Assembly (NCBI GenBank): GCA_041393495.1
Contig: JAWKKA010000009.1
Span: 70,344 to 134,343, forward strand
Length of the DNA: 64,000 nt
From: RHKX01 sp041393495
GTDB lineage: Bacteria > Actinomycetota > Thermoleophilia > Solirubrobacterales > 70-9
Reading direction: 5' to 3'
The notes beneath the pieces are model-generated. The model was not told where the DNA came from. It made no database searches and saw nothing but the letters and a program-made list of their open reading frames with translations. The position numbers and the translations under genes are program-made. Positions 8,121 to 16,845 of this stretch are shown piece by piece (the first letter of the stretch is position 1; the number at the start of each line of letters is the position of its first letter).

Positions 8121-8924
8121 ATGAGCCTGCCGCCCGCCGCAAGCAGCCCGCCGCTGCCGGCGATCGAGGTCGAGCCGGTTCCGCACCGGGCGGAGCCGCG
8201 CTCGCAGGCCGCGGGGCTGACGACGGCCGCCGGCGATGCGATCGACCCGCGCGAGGTCACCGCTCACCTCGAGGGCCTCGGCGCCGCGGAGACGATCGCC
8301 TGGGCGCTGGAGACGTTCCAGCCGCGGCTGCGGTTCGCCTGCTCGTTTCAGAAGACGACCTCGGTGACGATCGACATCGCCAGCGGCCTGTCCGCCGGCG
8401 ATCGCGCCCCGGCGCGCTTCTTCTACCTCGACACCGGCCTGCTGTTCGACGAGACCTACTCGACGCGGGATGCGCTCGCCGCCCGCTACGGGATCGAGTT
8501 CGAGCGCTTCGCCGGGATCGGCCTCGACGAGCAGGCGGCGCTCTACGGCGACCGGCTCTGGGCACGCCAACCCGACGCCTGCTGCGGGATCCGCAAGGTC
8601 GAGCCGATGCGGAACGCCCTGACCGGGATCGACTGCTGGGTCTCGGGGATCCGCCGCGAGGACTCGCCGACGCGGGCCGCAGCGGCGAAGTTCGGCTGGG
8701 ACAGGCGCTTCGGCCTCTGGAAGCTCAACCCGCTCGCCGACTGGACCGCGGCCGACGTCCGGGAATACATCGACGAGCGTCAGATCCCATACAACCCGCT
8801 GCACGACGCCGGCTACCCGTCGATCGGCTGCACCCACTGCACCCGGCCGCCCGGAGCCGGAGGCGACCCTCGCTCCGGACGCTGGGCGGACGCGCACAAG
8901 ACCGAGTGCGGCCTGCACGGCTGA
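8121..8924 (+). CDS. cysH: Assimilatory APS reductase (phosphoadenylyl-sulfate reductase family)
   Basis: The 267-residue protein reduces activated sulfate to sulfite using thioredoxin. It carries the two cysteine pairs that bind the [4Fe-4S] cluster of APS-specific enzymes, C154-C155 (DACCGIRKVEP) and C237/C240 (GCTHCTRP), plus the catalytic C263 in the C-terminal ECGLH motif. The PAPS-type enzymes of enterobacteria lack the cluster cysteines, so APS is the likely substrate. A variable 40-residue N-terminus precedes the FACSFQK nucleotide-binding segment. The gene lies after the sulfite reductase and a 48-bp repeat array, and before ATP sulfurylase, in the order expected of a sulfate-reduction operon. 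Confidence 0.93.
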   Translation: MSLPPAASSPPLPAIEVEPVPHRAEPRSQAAGLTTAAGDAIDPREVTAHLEGLGAAETIAWALETFQPRLRFACSFQKTTSVTIDIASGLSAGDRAPARFFYLDTGLLFDETYSTRDALAARYGIEFERFAGIGLDEQAALYGDRLWARQPDACCGIRKVEPMRNALTGIDCWVSGIRREDSPTRAAAAKFGWDRRFGLWKLNPLADWTAADVREYIDERQIPYNPLHDAGYPSIGCTHCTRPPGAGGDPRSGRWADAHKTECGLHG

Positions 8925-9014
8925 CCCCGGACGGCGCTTGATCTGTAGCTTTCCCGTCCGCATCGAAGCCAGAGGCAGATTCCCGATCCCTTCCCGACGA
9001 GGAGCCCGACCCGC

Positions 9015-10082
9015 ATGAGCGACAAGTCCCTGACCCTTTCCGCCCGCCAGACCGCCGACTTCGAGCTGCTCGCCAACGGCGGCTTCGCCCCGCTGAAGGG
9101 GTTCATGGGCTCCGCGGACTGGCGAGCCAGCGTCGAGAGCATGACCCTCGCCGACGGCGCCGAGGTCTGGCCGATCCCGGTCACGCTCGCCACCGACCTC
9201 GACGCCGGCGAGGGCGACGTCGTCACCCTGAGCGCCGACAACGGCAAGCACCTCGGCCGGATCCGCGTCTCCGAGGTCTTCGAGCGCGACCTCGAGGCCG
9301 AGTGCGAGAACGTCTACCGGACGACCGACGACGAGCACCCCGGCGTCGCCGCGACCAAGGCCGAGGGCAGCCGCTGCATCGCCGGCGAGATCGAGGCCGA
9401 CGACGTGCCCGATCACGAGGAGGCATTCATGCGCCGCTACTTCACCCCCGAGCAGTCGCGCAAGGAGTTCGCCGACCGCGGCTGGAAGCGGATCGTCGCC
9501 TTCCAGACCCGCAACCCGATCCACCGCGCTCACGAGTACCTGACGAAGGCGGCGCTCGAGGTCTCCGACGGGCTCTTCCTGCACCCGCTGATCGGCGAGA
9601 CCAAGAAGGGCGACATCCCCGCCGACGTGCGGATGCGCTGCTACGAGGTGCTGATGGAGAAGTACTACCCCAACGACCGGGTCGTGCTCGGCGTCAACCC
9701 GGCGGCGATGCGCTACGCGGGCCCGCGCGAGGCGATCTTCCACGCGATCGTCCGCCGCAACTACGGCGCCACCCACTTCATCGTCGGCCGCGACCACGCC
9801 GGCGTCGGCGACTACTACGGAACCTACGACGCCCAGCAGATCTTCGACGAGATCGACCTCGACATGCTCGGCATCGAGCCGCTCAAGTTCGAGCACACGT
9901 TCTGGTGCTACGCGTGCGAGGGCCTCGGCTCGAACAAGACCTGCCCGCACACCGCCGACGACAGGCTCTTCCTCAGCGGCACGAAGGTCCGCGGGATGCT
10001 CGAGAACGGCGAGGCCCCGCCACACGAGTTCTCCCGCCCCGAGGTCGCCGAGATCCTGATCGAGGCATACCGGGAGATGTGA
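9015..10082 (+). CDS. sat: Sulfate adenylyltransferase (ATP sulfurylase, single-chain type)
   Basis: The 355-residue enzyme joins ATP and sulfate to make adenylyl sulfate (APS), the first step of sulfate assimilation. The nucleotide-binding motif QTRNPIHRAHEY begins at residue 164 and the GRDHAGVGDYYG motif at 258. These identify the monomeric Sat type rather than CysD/CysN. A CYACEGLGSNKTCPH segment could bind metal, as in some bacterial Sat proteins. GAGGAGC lies upstream of ATG 9015. Spacing to the APS kinase gene is 82 bp, so transcription is probably shared. Confidence 0.95.
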   Translation: MSDKSLTLSARQTADFELLANGGFAPLKGFMGSADWRASVESMTLADGAEVWPIPVTLATDLDAGEGDVVTLSADNGKHLGRIRVSEVFERDLEAECENVYRTTDDEHPGVAATKAEGSRCIAGEIEADDVPDHEEAFMRRYFTPEQSRKEFADRGWKRIVAFQTRNPIHRAHEYLTKAALEVSDGLFLHPLIGETKKGDIPADVRMRCYEVLMEKYYPNDRVVLGVNPAAMRYAGPREAIFHAIVRRNYGATHFIVGRDHAGVGDYYGTYDAQQIFDEIDLDMLGIEPLKFEHTFWCYACEGLGSNKTCPHTADDRLFLSGTKVRGMLENGEAPPHEFSRPEVAEILIEAYREM

Positions 10083-10164
10083 GGCGCTCGGCCCAAGAGC
10101 CGGAGCCCGCTCGCCGGCGAGCAGGCAGCAAGCAGCAAGCAGCAACAAGGAGAAACCGCTAGCG

Positions 10165-10725
10165 ATGGCAGACGACCACAAGGGATTCACCCTCTGGATG
10201 ACCGGGCTCTCGGGCTCCGGCAAGTCGACGATCACCGACGTCCTGATCGACGAGTTCGAGGAGCGCGACATCCCCCTCGAGGTGCTCGACGGCGACGTCG
10301 TCCGCGAGAACCTCTCGAAGGGCCTCGGCTTCTCGAAGGAGGACCGCGACATCAACATCCGCCGGATCGCGTTCGTCGCCGACCTGCTCTCGCGCAACGG
10401 CGTGCCGGTGATCACGGCCGCGATCTCGCCCTACCGGGAGATCCGCGACGAGGCGCGGAAGATGCACGAGGATGCCGGCGCCACCTTCGTCGAGGTCTAC
10501 GTCGCGACCTCGCTCGAGGACTGCGAGGCCCGCGACACGAAGGGCCTGTACGCGAAGGCCCGCTCCGGCGAGATCAAGGAGTTCACCGGCATCTCCGACC
10601 CCTACGAGGAGCCCCTCAGCCCCGAGATCCGGGTCGAGACCCACGACAAGACCCCCGAGGAGAGCGCCCAGCAGGTGCTCGCCTACCTCGAGGGCGAGGG
10701 GCTGATCGCGGCCGCGGGCAGCTAG
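10165..10725 (+). CDS. cysC: Adenylyl-sulfate kinase
   Basis: The 186-residue enzyme phosphorylates APS to PAPS. It has the P-loop GLSGSGKS at residues 14-21, the DGDVVRENL substrate segment and the FTGISDPYEEPLSPE motif of APS kinases. Since the APS reductase here probably uses APS directly, the kinase may supply PAPS for sulfotransferases (inference). AAGGAG precedes the ATG by about 12 bp. The gap before it contains the perfect palindrome GCTCGCCGGCGAGC at 10109-10122 and GCAGCAA triplet-like repeats. Confidence 0.94.
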   Translation: MADDHKGFTLWMTGLSGSGKSTITDVLIDEFEERDIPLEVLDGDVVRENLSKGLGFSKEDRDINIRRIAFVADLLSRNGVPVITAAISPYREIRDEARKMHEDAGATFVEVYVATSLEDCEARDTKGLYAKARSGEIKEFTGISDPYEEPLSPEIRVETHDKTPEESAQQVLAYLEGEGLIAAAGS

Positions 10726-10731
10726 CAGCAA

Positions 10732-10769
10732 GCAGCGAGCAGCCTCCGGGCCCGAATGCTGCTCGCTGC
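10732..10769 (+). terminator. Hairpin after the sulfur operon
   Basis: GCAGCGAGCAGC at 10732-10743 is the exact reverse complement of GCTGCTCGCTGC at 10758-10769, giving a 12-bp stem with a 14-base loop 6 bp after the stop codon of the kinase. No T-run follows, which is usual for such high-GC genomes. A second GCGAGC-rich inverted sequence follows up to 10805, between the two convergent genes. Confidence 0.6.
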
Positions 10770-10810
10770 AAGCGAGCGCAGCGAGCGTGCTGCCCGCTGC
10801 TCGCCCTTCG

Positions 10811-11839
10811 CTAAGCGCCGAGCGCCGCCAGCCGCCTGATCGTCGCCTCGCGGTCGGAGCCGAAGACGATCGCGATCATCGAGTCGGCGCCGCTGTCGGC
10901 GAAGCGGCCGACCCTCGCCTCGAGCTGGTCGGGCGTGCAGGCGATGCCGCACATGTCGATCACCTCGGGAGAGAGCGCCATCGCGGCGCCGATCCGGTCG
11001 CCGCCGAGGAAGCGGTCCTGGACCTCATGCGCCTCGTCGCCGAGGCCGTTGGCGGCGAGCAGGTCGACGTAGAAGTTCTTCTCCTTCGCGCCCATCCCGC
11101 CGAGGTAGAAGGCGATCAGCGGCCGCAGCGCGTTGCGGGCCTCGTCAGGGTCCGACTCGACCGCGACCGGGACCGTCGGGGCGACGTCGATCGCGGAGCG
11201 CTCGCGACCCCCGCGGGCGAGCCCGGCGGCCAGCGATTCGAGCAGCCCCGCGCCGTCCTCGGGATCGAAGAACGCCGGGATCCAGCCGTCGGCGATCTCG
11301 CCGGCGAGCTCGACGGACTTCGGTCCGATCGCGCCGATGTAGATCGGCAGCCGCTCCTGGGGCGGCTTCGCCATCAGCTTCAGCGGCTTGCCGAGCCCCA
11401 TCCCCTCGCCGGTCGGGATCCGGAAGCTGCGGCCGTCGTGGACGACCGGCTCGCGCGACCAGGCCGTCCGGACGATCTCGACGTACTCGCGGATCCGGCC
11501 GACCGAGCGCTCGAAGGGGACGCCGTACCAGCCCTCGGAGACCTGCGGGCCGGAGACGCCGAGGCCGAGCCGCATCCGGCCGCCGGAGATCGTGTCGATC
11601 GACGCGGCCGCCATCGCCGCGGCTGTCGGCTGGCGGGCGGGGATCTGCATCAGCCCCGAGCCGACGCCGATCCGCTCGGTCCGGTCGGCGATCACGGCGA
11701 GGACCGAGACGACGTCCTGTCCCCACGCCTCCGAGACCCAGACGCACTCGATCCCGGCCTCGTCGGCCGCGGTGGCGAGCGCGATCTGCTCCTCGAGCGG
11801 ATACCAGGGCCAGTACAGCACCGAGAGGTGGATCCTCAT
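10811..11839 (-). CDS. LLM-class (F420-type) flavin-dependent oxidoreductase
   Basis: The 342-residue protein is a luciferase-like TIM barrel. Early strands (MRIHLSVLYWPW, CVWVSEAWGQD), the GSGLMQIPARQPTAAAMAA segment and the GRMRLGLGVSGPQVSEGWYG segment are typical of F420-dependent LLM oxidoreductases in actinobacteria, where the coenzyme is usually F420 and not FMN. The substrate is not predictable. I chose ATG 11839 because it begins at the first barrel strand; a longer frame would add a basic, unstructured leader. The gene converges on the sulfur operon and diverges from the DUF488 gene with a gap of 20 bp. Confidence 0.85.
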   Translation of the reverse strand: MRIHLSVLYWPWYPLEEQIALATAADEAGIECVWVSEAWGQDVVSVLAVIADRTERIGVGSGLMQIPARQPTAAAMAAASIDTISGGRMRLGLGVSGPQVSEGWYGVPFERSVGRIREYVEIVRTAWSREPVVHDGRSFRIPTGEGMGLGKPLKLMAKPPQERLPIYIGAIGPKSVELAGEIADGWIPAFFDPEDGAGLLESLAAGLARGGRERSAIDVAPTVPVAVESDPDEARNALRPLIAFYLGGMGAKEKNFYVDLLAANGLGDEAHEVQDRFLGGDRIGAAMALSPEVIDMCGIACTPDQLEARVGRFADSGADSMIAIVFGSDREATIRRLAALGA

Positions 11840-11859
11840 CGCTGCGATCCTATGCCGCC

Positions 11860-12465
11860 GTGCAGGAGGACGATCGCGAGCCGGGCCAGCGAGAGCGCGC
11901 CGCCGCGAACGCCGAGCACGCCGAGGCACCCGACCGATCCCCGCAGCCCATCTACACGATCGGCCACTCGACCCATCCGGTCGCGACGTTCATCGCGATG
12001 CTCGACGCCCACGGGATAGAGACGCTCGTCGACGTGCGAACCGCCCCGGGCTCCCGCCGCAACCCGCAGTTCGGCAAGCAGGCGCTACGGCAGGAACTCG
12101 CGGCGGCGGGGATCGACTACTGCCACGCGCAGAGACTCGGCGGGCTCCGCAGGCCCGACGCCGACTCCGTCAACGGCGGCTGGCGGAACGAGTCGTTCCG
12201 CGGCTACGCCGACTACATGCAGACCGGGGAGTTCACGAGCGCGCTCGACGAACTGGCCGAGCTGGCCGGCCGCGGCCGGGCCGCGATCATGTGCGCCGAG
12301 GCGGTGCCGTGGCGCTGTCACCGCTCGCTGATCGGCGACGCCCTGCTCGCCCGCGGGATCCCCGTCATCGACATCCTCCCCGGCGCGCGAAGCCGGCCGC
12401 ACGCGCTGACGCCGTTCGCGCGGGTCGCGGGCGCGACGGTCACCTACCCGCCCGACGCCGGCTAG
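11860..12465 (+). CDS. DUF488 family protein
   Basis: The 201-residue protein has the DUF488 landmarks: IYTIGHSTHPVATFIAML near the start, VDVRTAPGSRRNPQF, the HAQRLGGLR segment, and the late CAEAVPWRCHRSLI motif with two cysteines and a histidine. The family is widespread in bacteria and its function is unsettled; conserved His/Arg/Cys residues suggest an enzyme or nucleic-acid-related role. The start is uncertain: GTG 11860 gives about 30 weakly conserved acidic residues before the domain. Confidence 0.8.
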   Translation: MQEDDREPGQRERAAANAEHAEAPDRSPQPIYTIGHSTHPVATFIAMLDAHGIETLVDVRTAPGSRRNPQFGKQALRQELAAAGIDYCHAQRLGGLRRPDADSVNGGWRNESFRGYADYMQTGEFTSALDELAELAGRGRAAIMCAEAVPWRCHRSLIGDALLARGIPVIDILPGARSRPHALTPFARVAGATVTYPPDAG

Positions 12466-12535
12466 GTGTAGGTAGAACGAGACCGCGAACGCGACCGGGA
12501 GGGCGCCGCCGCCCGCGACGACGCCGCCGGGCCGG

Positions 12536-12823
12536 CTACGTCCCCCAGCCCGAATCGCGGCGCGACTTCGCCTGCTCGAAGAGGGCGGTGACCTCGCCGA
12601 CCCGGGCTGCGTCGATGTCGATCTTCGCACCCTGCTGGACGATCCCGGCCGACTCGATGCCGACGTGGATCCGGATGCTGCCGTCCCGCCGCGGCTTCGC
12701 CTCGACGGCGACGTGGTTGACGTGGATGCGCTGGTTGAGGCCCGTCGAGTGGAGGATCTCGACCACCCGGCCGTCGAGGATCAGCGCGAAGTCGCCGAGG
12801 AACACCTCGGTTCGCTCGTTCAC
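12536..12823 (-). CDS. Conserved hypothetical protein, 95 residues, coupled to a PHP gene
   Basis: I do not recognise a named family. The protein looks like a small beta-rich fold: ALILDGRVVEILHSTGLNQRIHVNHVAVEA, then a DGSIRIHVGIES strand, then a C-terminal helix ending in EQAKSRRDSGWGT. The pattern recalls PH-like domains found in actinobacterial stress or surface proteins, but this is weak. Its ATG at 12823 overlaps the TGA of the upstream PHP gene in the ATGA arrangement, so translation is probably coupled. Confidence 0.65.
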   Translation of the reverse strand: MNERTEVFLGDFALILDGRVVEILHSTGLNQRIHVNHVAVEAKPRRDGSIRIHVGIESAGIVQQGAKIDIDAARVGEVTALFEQAKSRRDSGWGT

Positions 12824-13638
12824 GGCCGCGGCGGCACCTGCGGCTCACCGAGTCCGTAGGTGTCGTAATCACCCCACTTGGAGAACGTCTTGTGGGTCGG
12901 GCCGTGGAAGTCCGACGAGGCGGTGGCGACGAGGTCGAACTCCTCGCAGAGCTCGAGGCAGTGGCGGGTCTGCTCCTCGGTGTGCGGCGGGTAGAAGCTC
13001 TCGATGCCGTCCAGCCCGACGTCGCGGACGAGGCTGGCGACGAGGTCGCGGACCTGCTCGGGGTCGCTGACGTCCCAGTAGGGATGGGCGACGACGGCGA
13101 CGCCGCCGGCCGCGTGGATCAGCCGGACCGCCTCCTCGGCGGACGGCCAGCTCCGCGAGACGAACGCCTTCGCGCCGGGGACGAGGTACTCCTCGAAGAA
13201 CGGGCCGAGGTCGGGGCCGGCGCCGGCGGCCCTGGCGATGTGGGGGCGGCCGATCGCGTCGGCGGCGCCGGCCTCGGCGACGGCGTCCTCGAAGCTGACC
13301 TCGACACCGTGCTCGTTGAGCCTGGCGATGATCTGCTTGGCGCGATCGACCCGCTCCTGCTGGGCGCGGTCGCAGGCGGGCCGGATCTTGTCGAGATCGA
13401 CCCAATAGCCGCAGATGTGGAGGTCCTCCGAGTACTCGTGGACGCAGGACATCTCGACGGCGGGAACGTTCTCGATGCCGAGCTCGGCGGCGACGCGGTT
13501 CGCCTCCTCGACGCCGGCGACGCCGTCGTGGTCGGTGAGCGCCATCACCGTCACCCCGGCCGCGGCGGCGGAGCGAACGACGTCGGCGGGCTCGAGCTGG
13601 CCGTCGGAGACGGTCGAATGGGATTGGAGATCGATCAT
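12820..13638 (-). CDS. PHP-domain metal-dependent phosphoesterase
   Basis: The 272-residue protein has the PHP metal-binding motifs in order: DLQSHSTVSDG at the start, ALTDHDGVAG, an EMSC strand, the later HPYWDV motif and a C-terminal SSDFHGP. Characterised relatives of the TrpH/YciV/RnaAM type hydrolyse 3',5'-nucleoside bisphosphates such as pAp or degrade short RNA 5' ends. pAp is formed when PAPS is used, so nearness to the sulfate genes is suggestive but not proof. ATG 13638 begins at the first motif. Confidence 0.85.
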   Translation of the reverse strand: MIDLQSHSTVSDGQLEPADVVRSAAAAGVTVMALTDHDGVAGVEEANRVAAELGIENVPAVEMSCVHEYSEDLHICGYWVDLDKIRPACDRAQQERVDRAKQIIARLNEHGVEVSFEDAVAEAGAADAIGRPHIARAAGAGPDLGPFFEEYLVPGAKAFVSRSWPSAEEAVRLIHAAGGVAVVAHPYWDVSDPEQVRDLVASLVRDVGLDGIESFYPPHTEEQTRHCLELCEEFDLVATASSDFHGPTHKTFSKWGDYDTYGLGEPQVPPRP

Positions 13639-13720
13639 GGTCTGCAATTCTTATCCATCGCGGTCAAGAAGACCGACCAGGACCGCCGCGGGCGCCCGTC
13701 CCGCCGCCGGAGCCACCCCG

Positions 13721-14206
13721 ATGCGGATCTCAGCCAAAGCCGACTACGCGGTTCGCGCCGCCCTCGAGCTCGCCGCCTCCCCGGGCGGCAAGCCGGTCAA
13801 GGGCACCGCGGTGGCCGAGGCGCAGGCGATCCCGCTGCAGTTCCTCGAGCACATCCTCCTCGACCTCAAGCGCGCCGGCCTGGTCCGCACCAAGCGGGGC
13901 GCGCGCGGCGGCTACTGGCTCGCCGCGGACCCGGCCACGGTCTCGGTCGCGGACGTGATCCGCGCCGTCGAGGGCCCGCTCGCCAACATCCAGGACCTGC
14001 CGCCCGAGGAGACGCACTACGCCGGCACGGCCGAGCGGCTCCGCGACGTCTGGATCGCGGTCCGCCAGAACCTCCGTGAGGTGCTCGAGAGCGTGACCCT
14101 CGAGGAGCTCGCCGACGGGCGACTGCCGGACGCCGTCACCTCGCTGCTCGACGAGCCCGAGGCGTGGGTGGTCCGGGACACCGGCAGCCACGACGTCGTC
14201 GGCTGA
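13721..14206 (+). CDS. Rrf2-family transcriptional regulator without cysteines
   Basis: The 161-residue protein has the Rrf2 winged helix-turn-helix: ISAKADYAVRAALELA, the recognition helix region around IPLQFLEHILLDLKRAGLV, and the wing RGARGGYWLA. The sequence contains no cysteine at all, so it cannot bind the Fe-S cluster of IscR, NsrR or RsrR. Cysteine-free Rrf2 proteins include CymR, the cysteine-metabolism repressor of Firmicutes. Its position between sulfate-assimilation genes and a TauE/SafE permease supports a sulfur role (inference). ATG 13721 is the first codon of the conserved domain. Confidence 0.88.
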   Translation: MRISAKADYAVRAALELAASPGGKPVKGTAVAEAQAIPLQFLEHILLDLKRAGLVRTKRGARGGYWLAADPATVSVADVIRAVEGPLANIQDLPPEETHYAGTAERLRDVWIAVRQNLREVLESVTLEELADGRLPDAVTSLLDEPEAWVVRDTGSHDVVG

Positions 14207-14319
14207 CCGCCCTTTCCGCTACCATCCCCGGGCCCTTTGTGGACTGATTCGGTCGAGAAGGTGCCCCGCCGCCGACCGCGAGGTCCGACCGACCGCCTCC
14301 GAGCACCGCATCAACCCCC

Positions 14320-15435
14320 ATGGACCCCGCGATCGTCGCATTCGGATTCGGCATCGGCCTGCTCGTCGGGATGACCGGCATGGGCGGCGCCTCGCTGATG
14401 ACGCCGCTGTTGATCCTGATCTTCGGGGTCCAGCCGGTGACCGCGATCGGGACCGACATCTTCTACGCGGCGGTGACGAAGTCGGTCGGCGGCTTCCAGC
14501 ACCTGCGCGCCGGCACGGTCCACAAGGGCCTCGCGTTCTGGATGGCGGCCGGCAGCGTCCCGGCGGCGATCGGCGGCGTCGCCGTGATCGAGTACCTGAA
14601 GAACACGGTCGGGGAGGACGAGCTCGACGGGATCGTCTTCGGGATCCTCGGCGCGACTTTGCTCGTGGTCGGGATCGCGACGGCGCTGCGGACGATCTTC
14701 ATCCCCGACGTGATCAAGGAGCGGCACGCGCTCCACCTCTACCGCCGCCACATCATCGCCGCGGTCGCCACCGGGGTGACCACCGGGTTCGTGATCGGCC
14801 TCACCTCGGCCGGGTCGGGCACGCTGATCGCGATCATCCTGATCGCGGTCTTCCGGCTTACCCCGCAGCGGGTCGTCGGCACCGACATCTTCCACGCGGC
14901 GGTGCTGCTCTGGGCGGCCGGCATCGCCCACTGGGTCACCGGCAACGTCGACTTCGGGCTCGCCGGCAACATCCTGGTCGGCTCGGTCCCGGGCGTCCTG
15001 ATCGGCGGCCGCCTCGCCTTCAAGAGCGGCAAGAACCTGCTGCGCGGCCTGCTCTCGATCGTCCTGATCGCCTCCGGGATCACGCTGATCACGAAGGGGG
15101 ACGGGGCCGTCGTCATGGTCACCGCCGCGTTCGTGACGCTGATGTTCGGCGTCGTCTTCACCTACGTCCTGCGGCGCGAGGTCAAGCTCCCCCACGGCGA
15201 GGGCGTCCGTGCCTGGAAGCTGGTCAGCGTGCCGTGGCGACGGCCGACCCACCTGATCGAGGTGGATCAAAGCGCCGATTACGCCTCCGCTCCGGGGCTC
15301 GACGGCGACCGCGCCACCGCGGCGCCCGCGCGCCGCGACGGGCTCCCCGCAGCCGGCCCCGAGCGCCGCGGCGATCCCGCTGCCGCAGCGGACCCCGAGG
15401 ACCCCGAGCACCGCGACGATCCCGCCCTCAGATAG
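14320..15435 (+). CDS. TauE/SafE-family anion permease
   Basis: The 371-residue membrane protein contains the family's paired motif: GIGLLVGMTGMGGASLMTP near the N-terminus and, in the second half, GFVIGLTSAGSGTLIAI, each followed by a GTDIF(Y/H)AA segment. About eight hydrophobic helices are visible, then a polar tail of about 70 residues. Family members export sulfite or sulfoacetate or import sulfur oxyanions. Its place 113 bp after the Rrf2 regulator, on the same strand, supports transport of a sulfur compound, but direction cannot be read. ATG 14320 has no clear ribosome binding site. Confidence 0.85.
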   Translation: MDPAIVAFGFGIGLLVGMTGMGGASLMTPLLILIFGVQPVTAIGTDIFYAAVTKSVGGFQHLRAGTVHKGLAFWMAAGSVPAAIGGVAVIEYLKNTVGEDELDGIVFGILGATLLVVGIATALRTIFIPDVIKERHALHLYRRHIIAAVATGVTTGFVIGLTSAGSGTLIAIILIAVFRLTPQRVVGTDIFHAAVLLWAAGIAHWVTGNVDFGLAGNILVGSVPGVLIGGRLAFKSGKNLLRGLLSIVLIASGITLITKGDGAVVMVTAAFVTLMFGVVFTYVLRREVKLPHGEGVRAWKLVSVPWRRPTHLIEVDQSADYASAPGLDGDRATAAPARRDGLPAAGPERRGDPAAAADPEDPEHRDDPALR

Positions 15436-15447
15436 GCTCGCCGCCGG

Positions 15448-16671
15448 ATGGACTTCGCCGCCGGAGAGCGCCTCGAGGACCTGCTCGGCCGGGTCCGGGC
15501 CTTCATGGACGAGCACGTCTATCCGGTCGAGGCCGAGGCGATCCGTGCCATCGATGACGAGGTCGAGCCCGGGGTGCCCTACCCGGAGATCATCGTCGCG
15601 ATCCGCGAGCGGGCGCGCGCCGAGGGGCTCTGGAACCTCTTCCTCCCCGACACAGAGCACGGCGCCGGGCTGACCAACTGGGAGTACGGGATGCTCTGCG
15701 AGGAGATGGGGCGGAGCCCGGTCGTCGCGCCGATGGCCTTCAATTGCGCGGCGCCCGACACCGGCAACATGGAGATCCTCGCCGAGCACGGCACCGACGA
15801 GCAGAAGGACCGCTGGCTCGAGCCGCTGCTCAACGGCCACCGGCGCTCCTGCTTTTCGATGACCGAGCCCGAGGTCGCCGGCTCCGACCCGACGACGCTC
15901 CAGGCCCGGGCCGAGCTCGACGAGTCGGCCGGCGAGTGGGTCGTCAACGGACACAAGTGGTTCACCTCCGGAGCCGTCGGCGCCGACATCGCGATCGTGA
16001 TGGTCGTCACCGACCCGGATGCGCATCCCTACGCGAAGGCGTCGATGATCGTCGTCCCGCTCGAGACGCCCGGCTTCGAGCTGGTCCGCTCGGTCTCGGT
16101 GATGGGCCACGAGAGGGGGCCCGGCCACTGCGAGGTCCGCTACACGGACTGCCGCGTGCCCGAGGCGAACCTGCTCGGCCCGCGCGGCGCCGGCTTCGTG
16201 ATCGCGCAGGACCGCCTCGGCCCCGGCCGCATCCACCACTGCATGCGCGCGATCGGCACCAGCGAGCGGGCGATCGACCTGATGGCGCAGCGCGCCAACG
16301 AGCGCGAGGCGTTCGGCTCGAAGCTCGCCGACAAGCAGTTCGTCCAGGACTTCATCGCGCGGAGCCGGATGGAGGTCGAGCAGGCGCGGCTCTTGACGAT
16401 GAAGGCCGCCTGGCTGATGGACACCGCCGGCAAGCGCGAGGCGCGACGCGAGATCTCGATGATCAAGGTCGTCGCCGCCAACGTCGTCATGGACGTCCTC
16501 GACCGGGCGATCCAGGTCCACGGTGCGCTCGGGATGTCCGACGACACCCCGCTCGCGGCGATGTGGCGCTTCAGCCGCATGCTCAAGGTCGCCGACGGCC
16601 CCGACGAGGTCCACAAGATGGTCATCGCCCGCCGCGAGCTGAACCGCTTCGCTGCCGCCGACGCGAGCTGA
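15448..16671 (+). CDS. Acyl-CoA dehydrogenase family protein
   Basis: The 407-residue flavoprotein has the acyl-CoA dehydrogenase order: N-terminal helices, the CFSMTEPEVAGSDPT FAD/substrate motif, the beta domain with WVVNGHKWFTSGA, and C-terminal helices with IQVHGALGMSDDTPLA. Such enzymes introduce a trans-2 double bond into acyl-CoA. The length and the long N-terminal segment before the FAD motif resemble ACAD10/11-like enzymes. A phosphotransferase gene of the type often paired with ACAD10/11 follows on the opposite strand. That pairing hints at hydroxyacyl-CoA degradation, which is inference. ATG 15448 begins 12 bp after the permease stop. Confidence 0.88.
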   Translation: MDFAAGERLEDLLGRVRAFMDEHVYPVEAEAIRAIDDEVEPGVPYPEIIVAIRERARAEGLWNLFLPDTEHGAGLTNWEYGMLCEEMGRSPVVAPMAFNCAAPDTGNMEILAEHGTDEQKDRWLEPLLNGHRRSCFSMTEPEVAGSDPTTLQARAELDESAGEWVVNGHKWFTSGAVGADIAIVMVVTDPDAHPYAKASMIVVPLETPGFELVRSVSVMGHERGPGHCEVRYTDCRVPEANLLGPRGAGFVIAQDRLGPGRIHHCMRAIGTSERAIDLMAQRANEREAFGSKLADKQFVQDFIARSRMEVEQARLLTMKAAWLMDTAGKREARREISMIKVVAANVVMDVLDRAIQVHGALGMSDDTPLAAMWRFSRMLKVADGPDEVHKMVIARRELNRFAAADAS

Positions 16672-16845
16672 CCCGCGGCCCCCGACCCGATCGGTCGGTT
16701 GCAGTCCGGCCCGACGCGCGAGCTGGGCCCGTGAAGCGCCGGGCGCGCGAACTGGCCGCGAAGCGCCGGGCGCCATCGGCGCCGGCAGCGCCGGACGTGC
16801 GCGGTTGCGGATGTCAGGCCGTCGGCGAGGGTTGCCGGCGCTCGC

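Noticed and set aside
7821..10415. Long minus-strand open frame across cysH, sat and the 48-bp repeats
   Set aside because: It runs through three conserved plus-strand sulfur genes, and the 48-bp array keeps all frames open because its length is a multiple of three.
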